Shown here: positions 35,301-43,535 of the stretch, in pieces
Layout: each line of letters opens with the position of its first letter
Position numbering within the stretch: the first letter of the stretch is position 1
Origin: an uncultured Sulfitobacter sp.
Lineage (GTDB): Bacteria; Pseudomonadota; Alphaproteobacteria; Rhodobacterales; Rhodobacteraceae
Direction of reading: 5' to 3'
DNA: 64,000 bases
Assembly: GCA_947501805.1 (NCBI GenBank)
Contig: CANMXJ010000005.1
Location: forward strand, 1 to 64,000
Position numbers and translations under genes: made by a program
The notes under the pieces: generated by a model
Told to the model about the DNA's origin: nothing
The model's input: the letters and a program-made list of their open reading frames with translations, nothing else
Database searches by the model: none

Positions 35301-35341
35301 TTGACAGATGCGACTCTGTAGTATGTTCTACTTTATAGTAG
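35301..35341 (+). promoter_or_regulatory. Promoter and double operator before the sugar-type binding protein gene, site C
   Basis: A consensus TTGACA (35301-35306) precedes GCGACTCTGTAGTAT at 35310-35324, a full match to the 15-bp consensus, and TCTACTTTATAGTAG at 35327-35341 (13 of 15). Starts are again 17 bp apart. The elements would cover the -10 region, so repression in the absence of substrate is the simplest reading. Confidence 0.6.
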
Positions 35342-35414
35342 TAAATACTGAATAGACTTTCTACCTGCCGGGGGAGGCCCGGAGAACCAAGCACAACTGA
35401 GGAGGAGACCGGGA

Positions 35415-36761
35415 ATGGAAATCACCAAAACGATAGCTGCCCCAAAAGCGTGGCTCGCCGGAACGGCGATGGCGATGGCGCTGGCAATGGCGATGACGGG
35501 GCCAGTTTCGGCGCAAGACGGATTGGGAACCGCCGAAGAGCCGATCGAACTGCGCTTTCTGGCAAACGAGTCTTTTGCCGCTACGTGGCAAAAAACGCTC
35601 GTGCCGGAATTCAACAAGATTTATCCGCACATCAATGTCACGATTGATGGTGTTCCTTATCCGGAGCATCTGGCCAAGCTGATGCTGGATGCCACCAGCA
35701 CGACACCTGATTACGATCTGCTGCTTGTTGATGATCCATGGGCGCCACAGATGGCGACAATTGGTGCGCTGGTTGATCTGAAAAGCCCCGAGATTGCGGC
35801 GATGACGTCGCAAGACTACGATTGGGACGACTTGCATCCGGCACCTCTGGCTGCAGCCCAATGGGAAGGAAAGCAATACGGCGTCCCTGTACGTGCCAAT
35901 ATGTTGCTGATGTTTTACAACAAGTCACTCTATGAAAGCGCGGGCGTGCCTTTGCCGACGCCAGAGCTGACTTGGGATACCTTTTTTGAGCAGGCTCCGA
36001 AACTGGTGCAAGACCTTGACGGTGACGGCACCACGGACGCTTGGCCGCTGCACACGTTCTTTACCCGTGATCAGTTAACGCCGACAATCTGGCAGACCAT
36101 TATGAACTCCAATGGTGGCAGGTTGCTGGATGATGAAGGCAAACCTGCATTTAACGACGAAATCGGTGCCGCCGCGCTGGATACTCAGCGCAAGCTGCTT
36201 GATTACGCGCCTCCCGGTGCCCTTGGCCACGGTTTTTCTGAATCGCTTCAGACGTTCCGTCAGGGTGCCGCCGCCTCCATGTTCATGTGGGGCAGTGTGT
36301 ATAAAACCACCGCAGGTGGCAGTGACGCGACCACACTTGGTAAAGACGAGGTCGGCATTCAGGTCATGCCAGCGGGCAGCTTTAGCGCTGGCGCACATCG
36401 TGGTGTCTGGAGCCTCGGCATCAGCACGAAGACCGATCATCTTGATGCGTCATGGGCCTTTGTGCAGTGGATGTCATCCAAGGAAGGTGAAGCGTTCAAC
36501 GCCAGCCAGACCGGGTCATTCCCATCGCGTCTGAACACGCTGAACAACCCTTCAGAGCCATGGGCTGAACCGGTTTATGAAGCGATCAAGAATGCCTATG
36601 ACGTAACCATCAAAGGCGAGATGTGGCGCATGCGTCACCCCAAGTCTGACGCGGCACAGCAAATCCTTGCGGATGAGGTCGCCCGCGCGCTCGCCGGACA
36701 GGCCACCTCGCAGGAGGCGTTGGACACAGCGGCAAAACGAATGGTTCGTGCTCTGCGCTAA
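35415..36761 (+). CDS. Sugar-type ABC importer substrate-binding protein
   Basis: A 448-residue extracellular solute-binding protein of family 1. A Sec signal peptide covers about residues 1-36 (ending GPVSAQDG); the mature protein starts with EEPIELRFLANESF and has the family patterns YGVPVRANMLLMFYNKSLYE and FRQGAAASMFMWGS. Members bind sugars, sugar alcohols or glycerophosphodiesters. ATG 35415 is preceded by GGAGGAG. It has its own promoter and operator but completes the importer encoded upstream. It is followed by two acyl-CoA dehydrogenase genes. Confidence 0.88.
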   Translation: MEITKTIAAPKAWLAGTAMAMALAMAMTGPVSAQDGLGTAEEPIELRFLANESFAATWQKTLVPEFNKIYPHINVTIDGVPYPEHLAKLMLDATSTTPDYDLLLVDDPWAPQMATIGALVDLKSPEIAAMTSQDYDWDDLHPAPLAAAQWEGKQYGVPVRANMLLMFYNKSLYESAGVPLPTPELTWDTFFEQAPKLVQDLDGDGTTDAWPLHTFFTRDQLTPTIWQTIMNSNGGRLLDDEGKPAFNDEIGAAALDTQRKLLDYAPPGALGHGFSESLQTFRQGAAASMFMWGSVYKTTAGGSDATTLGKDEVGIQVMPAGSFSAGAHRGVWSLGISTKTDHLDASWAFVQWMSSKEGEAFNASQTGSFPSRLNTLNNPSEPWAEPVYEAIKNAYDVTIKGEMWRMRHPKSDAAQQILADEVARALAGQATSQEALDTAAKRMVRALR

Positions 36762-36767
36762 CCTCTG

Positions 36768-36807
36768 ACAGCAGGCGGTCCCGACCTCCCCGTGGATTGC
36801 CTGCTGT
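36768..36807 (+). terminator. Inverted repeat after the binding protein gene
   Basis: ACAGCAGGC and GCCTGCTGT form a perfect 9-bp stem around a 22-base loop that itself contains GGTC/GACC. It starts seven bases after the stop codon. There is no T-tract. It could stabilise the 3' end of the abundant binding-protein mRNA or partly separate it from the acyl-CoA dehydrogenase genes. Confidence 0.4.
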
Positions 36808-36986
36808 TGAAATGTTTCGCGGTCTGCCGAGAGCATGCATTGTAACGAATGAACGACACAGATGTGCCGTCAACGTCAAGAAAACGACAGCTGAGAATTG
36901 CGACCGGACTGGACCTGTTGTGGGCAACGCTTTCGGATACAGACCTGCAGTTTCCTTCAACTGAGCGACGGACAAAAGGAACCCCG

Positions 36987-38195
36987 ATGAATCTCGATTA
37001 TGATGCTGAGGAGCTAAACTTTCGTGCAAAGGCGCGAGCGTTCATCGAAGAGAGCTTGCCATCAGACATACAGGTCAAAGTCCTGAGCCATAAGCGGTTG
37101 AACAGGGATGACTACAAACGGTGGCACCAGATCCTGCACAAACAAGGCTGGGTGGCACCGGCCTGGCCCGCTGAATATGGCGGTGCCGGATGGAGCCCGG
37201 TCCAGCGCCACATCTGGGAAGAGGAAACCACCCGCGCGGGTGCGCCGAATGTGATCGGCTTTGGCGTCAATATGATCGGGCCGGTTCTGATCGCCTTTGG
37301 CAATGATGCGCAGAAAGACTACTATTTGCCCCGTATCCTGAGTTGCGAGGACTGGTGGTGTCAGGGCTATTCTGAACCGGGTTCAGGTTCTGATCTTGCA
37401 TCGCTCAAGACCTCCGCCAAGCGGGTTCAGGATGCTGATGGCGAGCATTATGTCGTGAATGGTCAGAAGACATGGACCACACTGGCACAACACGCCGATA
37501 TGATTTTCTGCCTTGTCCGGACCGACAATTCGGGGCGCAAACAGCAGGGTATTTCCTTTCTTCTGATCGACATGAAAACGCCGGGCATCACCGTGCGCCC
37601 GATCATCACGCTGGACGAAGATCACGAGGTCAACGAAGTCTTTTTCGACAATGTCAAAGTACCGGTTGAGAACCTTGTCGGTCAGGAAAACATGGGTTGG
37701 ACCTATGCGAAATACCTGCTCAGCCACGAGCGCAACAACGTCGCCGAGGTGGGCCGCTCCAAACGCGAGCTGCGCTATCTCAAGGAACTCGCCATGCGCT
37801 ATACCAGCAACGGCAAGCCGATGCTGGAAGACCCGTTGTTTGCGCGAAAGGTCGCGATCCTTGAGGCGGAACTGATGGCGCTGGAAATCACCAATCTGCG
37901 GGTGGTGTCGGCCGATGATGGCAAATCGGAACCAGGGCCGGAAGTCTCCATGCTCAAGATAGTGGGCACCGAAGTCCAGCAACGTTTAACTGAACTGATG
38001 TTCGAGGTTGTCGGGCCTTATGGGCTGCCGTTTGATGCGGAATTCCTCGAAGGGGTACGCCCAGATGCTGTAACAAGTCAGGACGATGCCGCGCCGCTGA
38101 CGGCGGCTTATCTCAACTTCCGCAAGGCGTCGATCTACGGCGGCTCCAACGAAATTCAAAAGAACATCATCAACAAAATGATACTGGGGCTTTGA
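36987..38195 (+). CDS. Acyl-CoA dehydrogenase, first of an adjacent pair
   Basis: A 402-residue flavoprotein with the usual N-terminal helical, central beta and C-terminal helical domains: QGYSEPGSGSDLASL (about residues 126-140) and the C-terminal IYGGSNEIQKNIINKMILGL. In classical MCAD-type enzymes a Glu follows the Tyr in that last motif; here it is Gly, so the catalytic base must lie elsewhere or in the partner. The gene pair resembles FadE pairs for steroid side chains and other bulky acyl-CoAs. ATG 36987 (MNLDYDAEE) is at the family start; a longer frame from 36849 has no homology. Confidence 0.87.
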   Translation: MNLDYDAEELNFRAKARAFIEESLPSDIQVKVLSHKRLNRDDYKRWHQILHKQGWVAPAWPAEYGGAGWSPVQRHIWEEETTRAGAPNVIGFGVNMIGPVLIAFGNDAQKDYYLPRILSCEDWWCQGYSEPGSGSDLASLKTSAKRVQDADGEHYVVNGQKTWTTLAQHADMIFCLVRTDNSGRKQQGISFLLIDMKTPGITVRPIITLDEDHEVNEVFFDNVKVPVENLVGQENMGWTYAKYLLSHERNNVAEVGRSKRELRYLKELAMRYTSNGKPMLEDPLFARKVAILEAELMALEITNLRVVSADDGKSEPGPEVSMLKIVGTEVQQRLTELMFEVVGPYGLPFDAEFLEGVRPDAVTSQDDAAPLTAAYLNFRKASIYGGSNEIQKNIINKMILGL

Positions 38196-38201
38196 TCTAG
38201 C

Positions 38202-39344
38202 ATGGATTTCAATCTTTCGCAGGAACAGACACAGTTTTCGGACACGCTTCGACGCTGGATCGAAAAGGAATATGACTTTGAGCGCCGCCGCGAGATCATC
38301 ACCTCTGCCGACGGGGGGAGCGCGCAGGCTTGGCAAGGTCTAGCCGAGCTGGGCCTGATGGCGCTACCGGTGCCGGAGGCACAGGACGGATTTGGCGGCA
38401 GCGGCACAGACATGTTCGCGATCATGCAGGAGATGGGCAAGGGATTGGTCATTGAGCCCTATCTCGCCACGGTTTGCGCTGTCCAATACCTGAAACAGGA
38501 CGCAGGTAAACACACCGACCTGTTGCAACAGGTAGCAGCAGGTAACGTCCGCCTTGCCTGCGCCACGGGCGAGGCGCAATCGCGGTTCAACCGTTTCGAT
38601 GTGCAAATGACGGCCAGTGCGGAGGGGGACGATCACATCCTCAACGGGCGCAAGACGGTTGTAATCCATGGCGCGCAGGCCGGTCACCTGATCGTATCGG
38701 CGCGCAGTGATAGCGCGCGAAACGACAAAAATGGTCTGTCGCTGTTCGTCGTGTCTGCCGATGCGCCGGGTGTCACACGCACGGAATATCGGACCATAGA
38801 CGGGATGCTAGCTGCAGATATCGACTTCGCTGATGTGCGCATTTCAGATGCTGCGTTGATTGGTGAGGCGGGCAATGCCGCGCCAATCATGGACGCCGCA
38901 TCTGATTATGCCTGCATGCTGATCTGTGCCGAGGCAGTCGGGATCATGCAGGCGGTTTTCCAGACCACGCTTGAGTACCTCAGAACCCGCCGCCAGTTCG
39001 ACCAACCCATCGGTGCGTTTCAGGCGCTGCAGCACCGCATGGCGCAGATGTTCATAGAAGTCGAACAGGCGCGTTCCATGGCGATGCTTGCCGCCGCGCG
39101 TATCGATTCCGATGACGAAGCGGAGCGTCAGCGCGTGATTGCAGGCGCGATGATCCGTGTGGGTCAGGCGGCAAAACGTGTTGGCAAAGAGGCGATTCAA
39201 CTTCACGGCGGCATCGGCATGACCAATGAAATGCAGGTCGCACATTACTTCAAACGTCTGACGATGTTTGGTGCGGTGCAGGGCGATGTTGATCATCACA
39301 TCAGCCGATTTATTTCCCACCCCTCTTTTTGCGAAGTCGCGTAG
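38202..39344 (+). CDS. Acyl-CoA dehydrogenase, second of an adjacent pair
   Basis: A 380-residue acyl-CoA dehydrogenase-like protein starting six bases after its partner. It has the N-terminal DFNLSQEQTQFSDTLRRWIE, the middle-domain NGRKTVVIHGAQAG, and a C-terminal LHGGIGMTNEMQVAHYFKRL, which is the form seen in the second subunit of paired FadE proteins. The central FAD-contact segment is weaker than in the first protein. A heteromeric enzyme acting on a branched or cyclic acyl-CoA is likely by analogy with paired actinobacterial enzymes, but not shown by sequence alone. Confidence 0.85.
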   Translation: MDFNLSQEQTQFSDTLRRWIEKEYDFERRREIITSADGGSAQAWQGLAELGLMALPVPEAQDGFGGSGTDMFAIMQEMGKGLVIEPYLATVCAVQYLKQDAGKHTDLLQQVAAGNVRLACATGEAQSRFNRFDVQMTASAEGDDHILNGRKTVVIHGAQAGHLIVSARSDSARNDKNGLSLFVVSADAPGVTRTEYRTIDGMLAADIDFADVRISDAALIGEAGNAAPIMDAASDYACMLICAEAVGIMQAVFQTTLEYLRTRRQFDQPIGAFQALQHRMAQMFIEVEQARSMAMLAAARIDSDDEAERQRVIAGAMIRVGQAAKRVGKEAIQLHGGIGMTNEMQVAHYFKRLTMFGAVQGDVDHHISRFISHPSFCEVA

Positions 39345-39436
39345 ATGGCGTGAAGGTATTTTTTGCTATGTGCACGATTTTCGCTTAAGGAGCGCCATCG
39401 GATCAAAACAGCAACCGGTACGGAGGCATTGCGGCA

Positions 39437-40078
39437 ATGGCCAAGACAACAACAAAAGACGCAGCCACAAGACGCGCTGCCCGAAAGGCGGAAAACCACG
39501 GGGCAAAGCGCGCGCGGATTTTGGAGGTTGCCGGAGAGATGTTCTACCGGCAGGGCTATGGCAACACGAGCATTGATGAGATTGCGGCCGAACTGGGCGT
39601 CGGCAAGCCGTTTATTTATTACTATTTCCGCGACAAGCTGACCATTCTTGAAACCCTTTGTGTTGAATCGTCCAATGTGACCCACAAGGCCTTTGAGGCC
39701 ACGCGCGATGCCGACCTCTCGCCGCCAGAGCGGCTGTCTCGTGGATTGAACGAACTGATCTTGCGGTATTTGCAGACCTTTGCCGGTGGCGCACTTTACT
39801 ATAAAGAGCCCGGACTTTTGCAGGGTGAAGCAAAGGAAACCGTGCGCAAGAACGCGCTGGTGCTGCATGCGGACCTTTTGCAGGTGCTTGAGGACGGGCG
39901 CGCGTCCGGTGATTTCCAATTCGTGGATACCAGGCTGACGGCTTTGATGATCGGTGGGTCAATCGGGTTCATGTTCACCTGGTATCGCCCCGATAGCAAA
40001 ATGAAGCCGAAAGAACTGGCGCAACATATGGTCGCCCATTTGATGAAGATCGTTTCCGTTCCGGAAGCGGCAGCCTGA
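39437..40078 (+). CDS. TetR/AcrR-family regulator
   Basis: A 213-residue regulator. The N-terminus is basic (KDAATRRAARKAENHGAKRA), followed by a TetR helix-turn-helix at about residues 28-72 (MFYRQGYGNTSIDEIAAELG, then VGKPFIYYYFRDK), and a helical ligand domain. It is the only transcription factor gene between 25.8 and 51.3 kb and lies where plus- and minus-strand catabolic operons converge. I infer that it binds the 15-bp palindromes at 25762, 28956, 35310 and 48056, probably with an acyl-CoA as inducer, as for other TetR proteins in beta-oxidation clusters. No copy of the element is visible before its own gene. A CGGAGG ribosome site precedes ATG 39437. Confidence 0.88.
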   Translation: MAKTTTKDAATRRAARKAENHGAKRARILEVAGEMFYRQGYGNTSIDEIAAELGVGKPFIYYYFRDKLTILETLCVESSNVTHKAFEATRDADLSPPERLSRGLNELILRYLQTFAGGALYYKEPGLLQGEAKETVRKNALVLHADLLQVLEDGRASGDFQFVDTRLTALMIGGSIGFMFTWYRPDSKMKPKELAQHMVAHLMKIVSVPEAAA

Positions 40079-40101
40079 CACCGTTCCAGTAATGTGGCGG
40101 G

Positions 40102-40986
40102 CTACGCGGTGATTTCGGCGTAGCCGTTTGATAGAATGGACTGGCCCTGACTGTCTACAACCTCGAAATGCACCTGCTGCGGTCCGCCCTCCGCCTGCTG
40201 TGTGCGGTGCCGCATGAACAGCGATGTGCCAACCAGCGCCTTGCCCGTCATCCGCGCACCCAGCCGTGTCAACCGCGCCGGATCACCATCTGCGAACTCA
40301 CGCACAATCTGCAAGCCCGCCGCACCCCAGCTGCAGGAACCGTGCAGGATCGTATCCTCCAAACCGGCATCCTGCGCCGCCGTGCGTTCCGTATGGATCG
40401 GATTCCAGATATCCGCAGCTTCGGTATAAAGATGCGGCAGCGCACGCGTGACCTCCAACATCGTCGTTTCATCGGTGGTGAAATCATCGCCCAGGGCAAC
40501 GGGGGCAGGGGGTTCGGCAATGCTGCGATCTGGGCCTTCGACCTTGTCGCCCAGAAAGATGCCGCAGAACCAGCTTTCCGCCAAAGCCGTATCGGTTTTT
40601 GTCTCGGAGGTGGTCAACCGCACGGCGATATAGGCCCCGATGCGGGTCTGGCGCAGCACACAAATCTTGCCACGTGTGGTGACATGCACATCGGGGCGCA
40701 GCGGTTTGAAGACGGTTGAATCCTGTTGAACGTGGATGCAGCGCCACATCTGCGCATTGTCCGCGCCCAGCACGTTTCGATAAGGCGCGCCGTTCATCAC
40801 CTGCCATTCTGGCGAGATCACATAAGTGGGCAAGCCGATGATCCCGCCTGTCCGGAGGTCATTGAGATATACATCCTCGGTCGCGCCAAGGGACGCGGTA
40901 TAGCTCATCAGCCGCCGCGCGGTCATATGGGTTTGCGCTGGTGTGATATCGGTGCCGACAATGTCGGAGTTCAACAGATTGTCCAT
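40102..40986 (-). CDS. MaoC-like hotdog hydratase
   Basis: A 294-residue protein with two tandem hotdog folds, as in MaoC-like (R)-specific enoyl-CoA hydratases. The second half has ADIWNPIHTERTAAQDAG followed by ILHGSCSWGAAGLQIV, matching the hydratase motif in which an Asp/Asn-His pair and HGxxSW segment bind the thioester. The first half is degenerate. It would hydrate an enoyl-CoA made by the nearby dehydrogenases. It is the last gene of the minus-strand operon, convergent with tetR. An 8-bp inverted repeat GGCTACGC/GCGTAGCC (40100-40125) spans its stop codon. Confidence 0.75.
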   Translation of the reverse strand: MDNLLNSDIVGTDITPAQTHMTARRLMSYTASLGATEDVYLNDLRTGGIIGLPTYVISPEWQVMNGAPYRNVLGADNAQMWRCIHVQQDSTVFKPLRPDVHVTTRGKICVLRQTRIGAYIAVRLTTSETKTDTALAESWFCGIFLGDKVEGPDRSIAEPPAPVALGDDFTTDETTMLEVTRALPHLYTEAADIWNPIHTERTAAQDAGLEDTILHGSCSWGAAGLQIVREFADGDPARLTRLGARMTGKALVGTSLFMRHRTQQAEGGPQQVHFEVVDSQGQSILSNGYAEITA

Positions 40987-41001
40987 GTGCTTGCCCTCTA
41001 A

Positions 41002-41772
41002 TCAGCGGCCTTTGAAAAATGCATCCAAGGCGTCGCCATGGGCGTCCGTTGCCTGACACACGGCATATTGCTCCAGATCCATGAAGCTGACCGCGTGGTT
41101 CAGCGCATTTGCGGCCTGACCGATGGCGTGTTTGGTCATCCGCAAGGGTGCGCCCGGAATTTCAAGCAGACGATGGGCCAGCTTTTCCGCCTCTGTGCGT
41201 GCTGCGCCTGCGGTGGATACCTCATCCACCATGCCCCAGCTTTCGGCTTTGGTCGCGCCGATATTCTCGGCCAGCATCACCAGTTTGCGGGTCCGTGCAG
41301 GGCCGACCAATGACACCAGACGTGGCAGGCTTTGCCAGCTCATGCTCATGCCGTTCAGCAGTTCCGGCGCGCCGAGCACCGTATCGCTTGCGGCAACGCG
41401 GAAATCGCAGACCACGCTAAAGGCCAGCCCCCCGCCAAGGCAATAGCCCTCGATGGCACATACCGTCACTGCGTCCAGCGCCTCCCATGCGGCGCAGGCG
41501 CGTGCGCCGATGGCGTGGATGGCGAGGCGCTGTTCGGTGGTCAGATCGCGGTATCCTTTTACCTCGTCCTGTTTCAGGTTCATGCCCGCTGAGAAATGGC
41601 TGTCAGAGCCGCAAACGACGACGGCACGGATCGCCGGATCGCTTTGGATTTGGTTTGCCACTCCCCAGAGTTCGTGCAGCATTGCATAGGACATCAGATT
41701 GTATTTCCCAGCACCTTTCAGACGCACAATGGCCAGATCGGTTTGGGGGCGGGTTAGTTCGATGTGCTCCAT
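41002..41772 (-). CDS. Enoyl-CoA hydratase/isomerase (crotonase family)
   Basis: A 256-residue crotonase-fold protein. The oxyanion-hole segments are present: HFSAGMNLKQ (about residues 59-68) and IEGYCLGGGLAFSVVCDFRV (about 101-120). Of the usual two catalytic glutamates, the position in the second helix pair reads GAPELLNGMSMSW, with Glu present. The preferred start is ATG 41772 with AAGGA upstream; a longer frame from 41802 overlaps nothing but lacks homology. It sits between ligase and MaoC genes in the minus-strand beta-oxidation operon. Confidence 0.87.
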   Translation of the reverse strand: MEHIELTRPQTDLAIVRLKGAGKYNLMSYAMLHELWGVANQIQSDPAIRAVVVCGSDSHFSAGMNLKQDEVKGYRDLTTEQRLAIHAIGARACAAWEALDAVTVCAIEGYCLGGGLAFSVVCDFRVAASDTVLGAPELLNGMSMSWQSLPRLVSLVGPARTRKLVMLAENIGATKAESWGMVDEVSTAGAARTEAEKLAHRLLEIPGAPLRMTKHAIGQAANALNHAVSFMDLEQYAVCQATDAHGDALDAFFKGR

Positions 41773-41804
41773 CGTCGGTTTCCTTGTATCAGGGGCAGGC
41801 AAGA

Positions 41805-43457
41805 TCAGGTGGCGGTGCTTTCCACTTTGGCAAACCTGTCGCGCAACTTGTTCTTGAGCACCTTACCCGTTGGGCCAAGGTCGATTGTATCTACAAAATG
41901 GATGTCGTCGGGCATCCACCATTTCGCAATTCGATCTTCCAAAAAGGCCAGTAGATCATCTTTGCTGATTTCAGCTTCGGCGCGGGCGATGACCACCAGA
42001 ACCGGCCGCTCGCCCCATTTTGGATGCGGGATGCCAATACAGGCCGCCTGATGCACATCCTCGTGCAGCTGCGCAATATTTTCGACCTCGATCGAACTGA
42101 TCCATTCGTCACCCGATTTGATGATATCCTTACTGCGATCCATGATCTTGATATAGCCTTGGGAATTGATCGTAACCACATCCCCCGTAGGTAACCAACC
42201 GTCTTCCAAGGCGCTGCCCACTGGATGCTTGAAGTATGAATCAATCACCCATGGGCCTTTCACAAACAGGTTGCCAGTGGTTTTGCCATCCCATGGCAAT
42301 TCAACGCCCTGATCATCCAGCAGCAACATATCAACGCCAAAGACCGGATGTCCCTGGGTTTCGCGCAGTGTTTGTATGTCGGCCTCGGGGAGATCGGCAT
42401 GGCGGCCCTGCAGGGTACAGATCGTGCCCATAGGCGACATTTCGGTCATTCCCCAAGCGTGGATCACGTCGACGCCATGGGTGTGACGGAAAGTGTTCAT
42501 CATCGCGGTCGGACAGGCGGAACCGCCGATGTTCATGCGTTTGAACGTGGTAAAGCTCAGCTCACGCGCCTTGATATAGTCCAGCAACCCGTTCCAGACC
42601 GTCGGCACACCAGCAGAGAAGGTGACGCCTTCACCGTCAATCAATTCATACAATGATTTGCCATCCATCATCGGACCCGGCAACACCAGTTTCGCGCCCG
42701 CAAGCGCAGAGGCATAGGGCAATCCCCATGCGTTTGAGTGATACATCGGCACCACCGGCATGATCACGTCACGCGATGAAATGTTGAACGCGTCCGGCAT
42801 GACCTCTGCATAGGAGTGGATCATCGTGGAGCGGTGGGAATAGAGCACGCCCTTGGGGTTGCCCGTGGTGCCGGAGGTATAGCACAGCGCCGATGCAGCG
42901 GTTTCGTCAAATTCAGGCCAGCCGTAGGTGTCGGAAGCTGCCGCGATGAAGTCCTCGTAGCAGATCAGGTTTGAAATGCTGGTTCGTTCTGGCATCTCTG
43001 AGGCTGCGCACATGGCGACAAAGGTTGCAGCGCCGGGGCACTGGGCGGCAATCGCTTCGGCCTGTTCCAGAAAGGACAGATCGAACAGCACGCATTTCGC
43101 CTCGGCATGATCCGCGATGTAGGTGATCTGGTCAGCATGCAGGCGCGGGTTGATGGTGTTCAGAACCAGCCCAGAGCCGGGAATAGCAAAATATGCCTCA
43201 AAGTGGCGGTAGTTGTTCCAACCCAGCGTCGCGACCCTGTCCCCGATGCTCAGGCCCAGCTGTGCCAACGCATTTGCAAGCCGTTGCGCGCGGGCGTGAC
43301 AATCGCCGTAGGTATAGCGATGAACAGTTCCGTCACTCATCCGCGAGACGATTTCAACATCACTGAAATAGCGGGCAGCATTCTTGATAAGACTGGAGAT
43401 CAAAAGGGGGCGGTTCATTGTCCGCCCCGAAATTGGGCTTTGTACATAGTCAGACAT
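41805..43457 (-). CDS. AMP-forming acyl-CoA ligase
   Basis: A 550-residue ANL-superfamily ligase of the medium/long-chain type. It has P-loop CYTSGTTGNPKGVLYSH (about residue 190), AWGMTEMSPMG (about 340), the WLPTGDVVTINSQGYIKIMD segment and a C-terminal GPTGKVLKNKLRDRF with the catalytic Lys. The DEWISSIEVEN hinge motif is typical of DitJ/AlkK-like medium-chain ligases. A longer frame from 43490 has no homology, so ATG 43457 is used. It would activate the acid produced by the oxidoreductase and aldehyde dehydrogenase steps. Confidence 0.88.
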   Translation of the reverse strand: MSDYVQSPISGRTMNRPLLISSLIKNAARYFSDVEIVSRMSDGTVHRYTYGDCHARAQRLANALAQLGLSIGDRVATLGWNNYRHFEAYFAIPGSGLVLNTINPRLHADQITYIADHAEAKCVLFDLSFLEQAEAIAAQCPGAATFVAMCAASEMPERTSISNLICYEDFIAAASDTYGWPEFDETAASALCYTSGTTGNPKGVLYSHRSTMIHSYAEVMPDAFNISSRDVIMPVVPMYHSNAWGLPYASALAGAKLVLPGPMMDGKSLYELIDGEGVTFSAGVPTVWNGLLDYIKARELSFTTFKRMNIGGSACPTAMMNTFRHTHGVDVIHAWGMTEMSPMGTICTLQGRHADLPEADIQTLRETQGHPVFGVDMLLLDDQGVELPWDGKTTGNLFVKGPWVIDSYFKHPVGSALEDGWLPTGDVVTINSQGYIKIMDRSKDIIKSGDEWISSIEVENIAQLHEDVHQAACIGIPHPKWGERPVLVVIARAEAEISKDDLLAFLEDRIAKWWMPDDIHFVDTIDLGPTGKVLKNKLRDRFAKVESTAT

Positions 43458-43480
43458 TATCAGGCTTCCCTCACGGCTGG

Positions 43481-43514
43481 TTTGCGGCAAGGCAGGGTCG
43501 TGCCATGCCGCAAA
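43481..43514. repeat. Long inverted repeat between aldehyde dehydrogenase and ligase genes
   Basis: TTTGCGGCA-A-GGCA, a 6-base loop, then TGCC-A-TGCCGCAAA: 13 base pairs with one A-A mismatch. It lies between two minus-strand genes of the same operon, leaving 21 bases after the upstream stop codon. There is no T-run on either side, so it looks like an mRNA processing or stabilising hairpin rather than a terminator. Confidence 0.6.
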
Positions 43515-43535
43515 GATCGTTTTACGTGTCCGGTA

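Noticed and set aside
36849-36986. N-terminal extension of the first acyl-CoA dehydrogenase
   Set aside because: The extra 46 residues have no homology and the family start with an AAAGGA site is at 36987.
39345-39436. Search for the 15-bp element before tetR
   Set aside because: No acceptable match is visible, so autoregulation through this element is not claimed.
40100-40125. GGCTACGC/GCGTAGCC inverted repeat at the tetR-maoC convergence as a bidirectional terminator
   Set aside because: The stem spans the maoC-like stop codon and has no T-run on either strand; kept only as a remark under that gene.
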